Source: an uncultured Ruminococcus sp. | Lineage (GTDB): Bacteria; Bacillota; Clostridia; Oscillospirales; Acutalibacteraceae | Length of the DNA stretch: 13,986 bases | Assembly: GCA_946414115.1 (NCBI GenBank) | Contig: CAMKNF010000034.1 | Span: forward strand, 1-13,986 | Direction of reading: 5' to 3' | Part shown: one piece after another, positions 13,636 to 13,986 of the stretch | Layout of the letters: every line of letters begins with the position of its first letter | Position numbering within the stretch: the first letter of the stretch is position 1 | Made by a program: the position numbers and the translations under genes | The notes under the pieces: model-generated | The model's database searches: none | What the model was told of the DNA's origin: nothing | Seen by the model: the letters and a program-made list of their open reading frames with translations, nothing else

Positions 13636-13809
13636 ATGGACGACTGGTATATGTGGCAGGCGTTTTTTACAACGGGAAGCGTTGTTGATTATCTTCGCTA
13701 CAAGAGTATTCAGAACGCAAAGGATACCGGTGCTGACACTGTTTTAAGGGAGGAAACCGATGAAATTCCGGACGGAAGGACTTATTATCAAGGAACAGAA
13801 TATCGGTGA
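13636..13809 (+). CDS. YqzL-like small protein upstream of recO
   Basis: A 57-codon gene with a near-perfect ribosome site (GGAGGTG, six-base spacing). The product starts MDDWYMWQAFFTTGSVVDYL, followed by RYKSIQNAKDTG. The pattern of an aromatic-rich start, F-x-x-TGS and DYLxYK matches the YqzL-like family of tiny proteins encoded between era and recO in Firmicutes, of unknown function; B. subtilis has the same order era-yqzL-recO. The C-terminal 17 codons overlap the beginning of recO in another frame (50 nt), so the tail sequence may be constrained by recO. Family placement is from the N-terminal motif and context; the longer tail is unusual. Confidence 0.75.
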   Translation: MDDWYMWQAFFTTGSVVDYLRYKSIQNAKDTGADTVLREETDEIPDGRTYYQGTEYR

Positions 13810-13986
13810 GCAGGATAAGCTCGTTTTTGCCCTTACCAAATCCAACGGCGTAATAAAGGCGTTTGTCAGAGGTGCAAAAAATATCAAAAATCAGAAATGC
13901 GCCTCAACTTCGCTGCTTTCATATTCCCGACTCACAATCTACAAGGGTAAAAAGAGCAGCCAGGCGATCACTCGTTTGAAATAACC
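13760..13986 (+). CDS. recO: DNA repair protein RecO, 5' part, with an apparent frameshift at the window end
   Basis: RecO loads RecA onto SSB-coated single strands together with RecR. Only the N-terminal OB-fold is inside the window: MKFRTEGLIIKEQNIGEQDK, KSNGVIKAFVRGAKN, SLLSYSRLTIYKGK, all typical. The ATG follows AGGGAGG. In the sequence given, the frame reaches TAA at 13982-13984 after 74 codons, far short of the usual 240-260. One extra base at the TTT of 13973-13975 would restore an open frame reading ITRFEIT to the window end, which suits the family better. So this is either a broken recO or a one-base T-run error near the sequence edge. Confidence 0.85.

Noticed and set aside
1..13986. 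CRISPR arrays, tRNA or rRNA genes
   Set aside because: No regularly spaced repeats, no cloverleaf-like segments and no rRNA-like blocks were found on reading through both strands.

Overview
The window comes from a low-to-moderate G+C Gram-positive bacterium of the class Clostridia, most likely an Oscillospiraceae/Ruminococcus-like gut or rumen organism. This rests on three things: Firmicutes-type housekeeping gene order (ylxM-ffh-rpsP-khpA; phoH-ybeY-dgkA-era-yqzL-recO), Gram-positive style lipoproteins with purine-rich Shine-Dalgarno sites, and a secreted protein with an N-terminal type I dockerin, a hallmark of cellulosomal or cellulosome-related Clostridia. The lineage is an inference; no rRNA is present.

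Layout. 1-187: intergenic DNA with a 7-bp tandem repeat and the terminator of the first operon. 188-2537 (minus): a three-gene polar amino-acid ABC importer, transcribed binding lipoprotein -> permease -> ATPase. 2538-2736: divergent promoter region. 2737-3948 (plus): lipoprotein alkaline phosphatase that lacks one expected zinc-ligand histidine, then a terminator. 4018-4516: remnant of a SAM-dependent methyltransferase that has lost its middle. 4597-4636: bidirectional terminator. 4653-6635 (minus): secreted dockerin plus S41-type peptidase protein. 6783-9096 (minus): the signal-recognition/ribosome operon ylxM-ffh-rpsP-khpA, driven by a perfect-hexamer sigma-A promoter and closed by a strong terminator. 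About 400 bp of A+T-rich divergent DNA follows. 9512 to the window end (plus): phoH, ybeY, dgkA and era, then a REP-associated tyrosine transposase (RAYT), a HIT-family gene, a yqzL-like gene and the start of recO.

The two housekeeping blocks serve protein targeting, ribosome maturation and RNA handling (Ffh, S16, KhpA, YbeY, Era, PhoH), lipid-carrier phosphorylation (DgkA) and recombinational repair (RecO). The importer, phosphatase and dockerin peptidase are surface or secreted functions for nutrient acquisition.

The most striking structure is at 12587-12934. A REP-type palindrome with a 5' GTAG head lies just upstream of the RAYT gene. An exact 26-nt inverted copy of it lies inside the RAYT reading frame, spelling codons 94-102 after the HUH motif. 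The transposase gene thus carries a copy of its presumed substrate in its own coding sequence, and its mRNA has two perfectly complementary 26-nt segments. Other points of interest are the altered PhoA metal site, the missing canonical start codon at phoH, an apparent one-base frameshift in recO at the window edge, a palindrome in the leader of the ffh operon, and the decayed methyltransferase.
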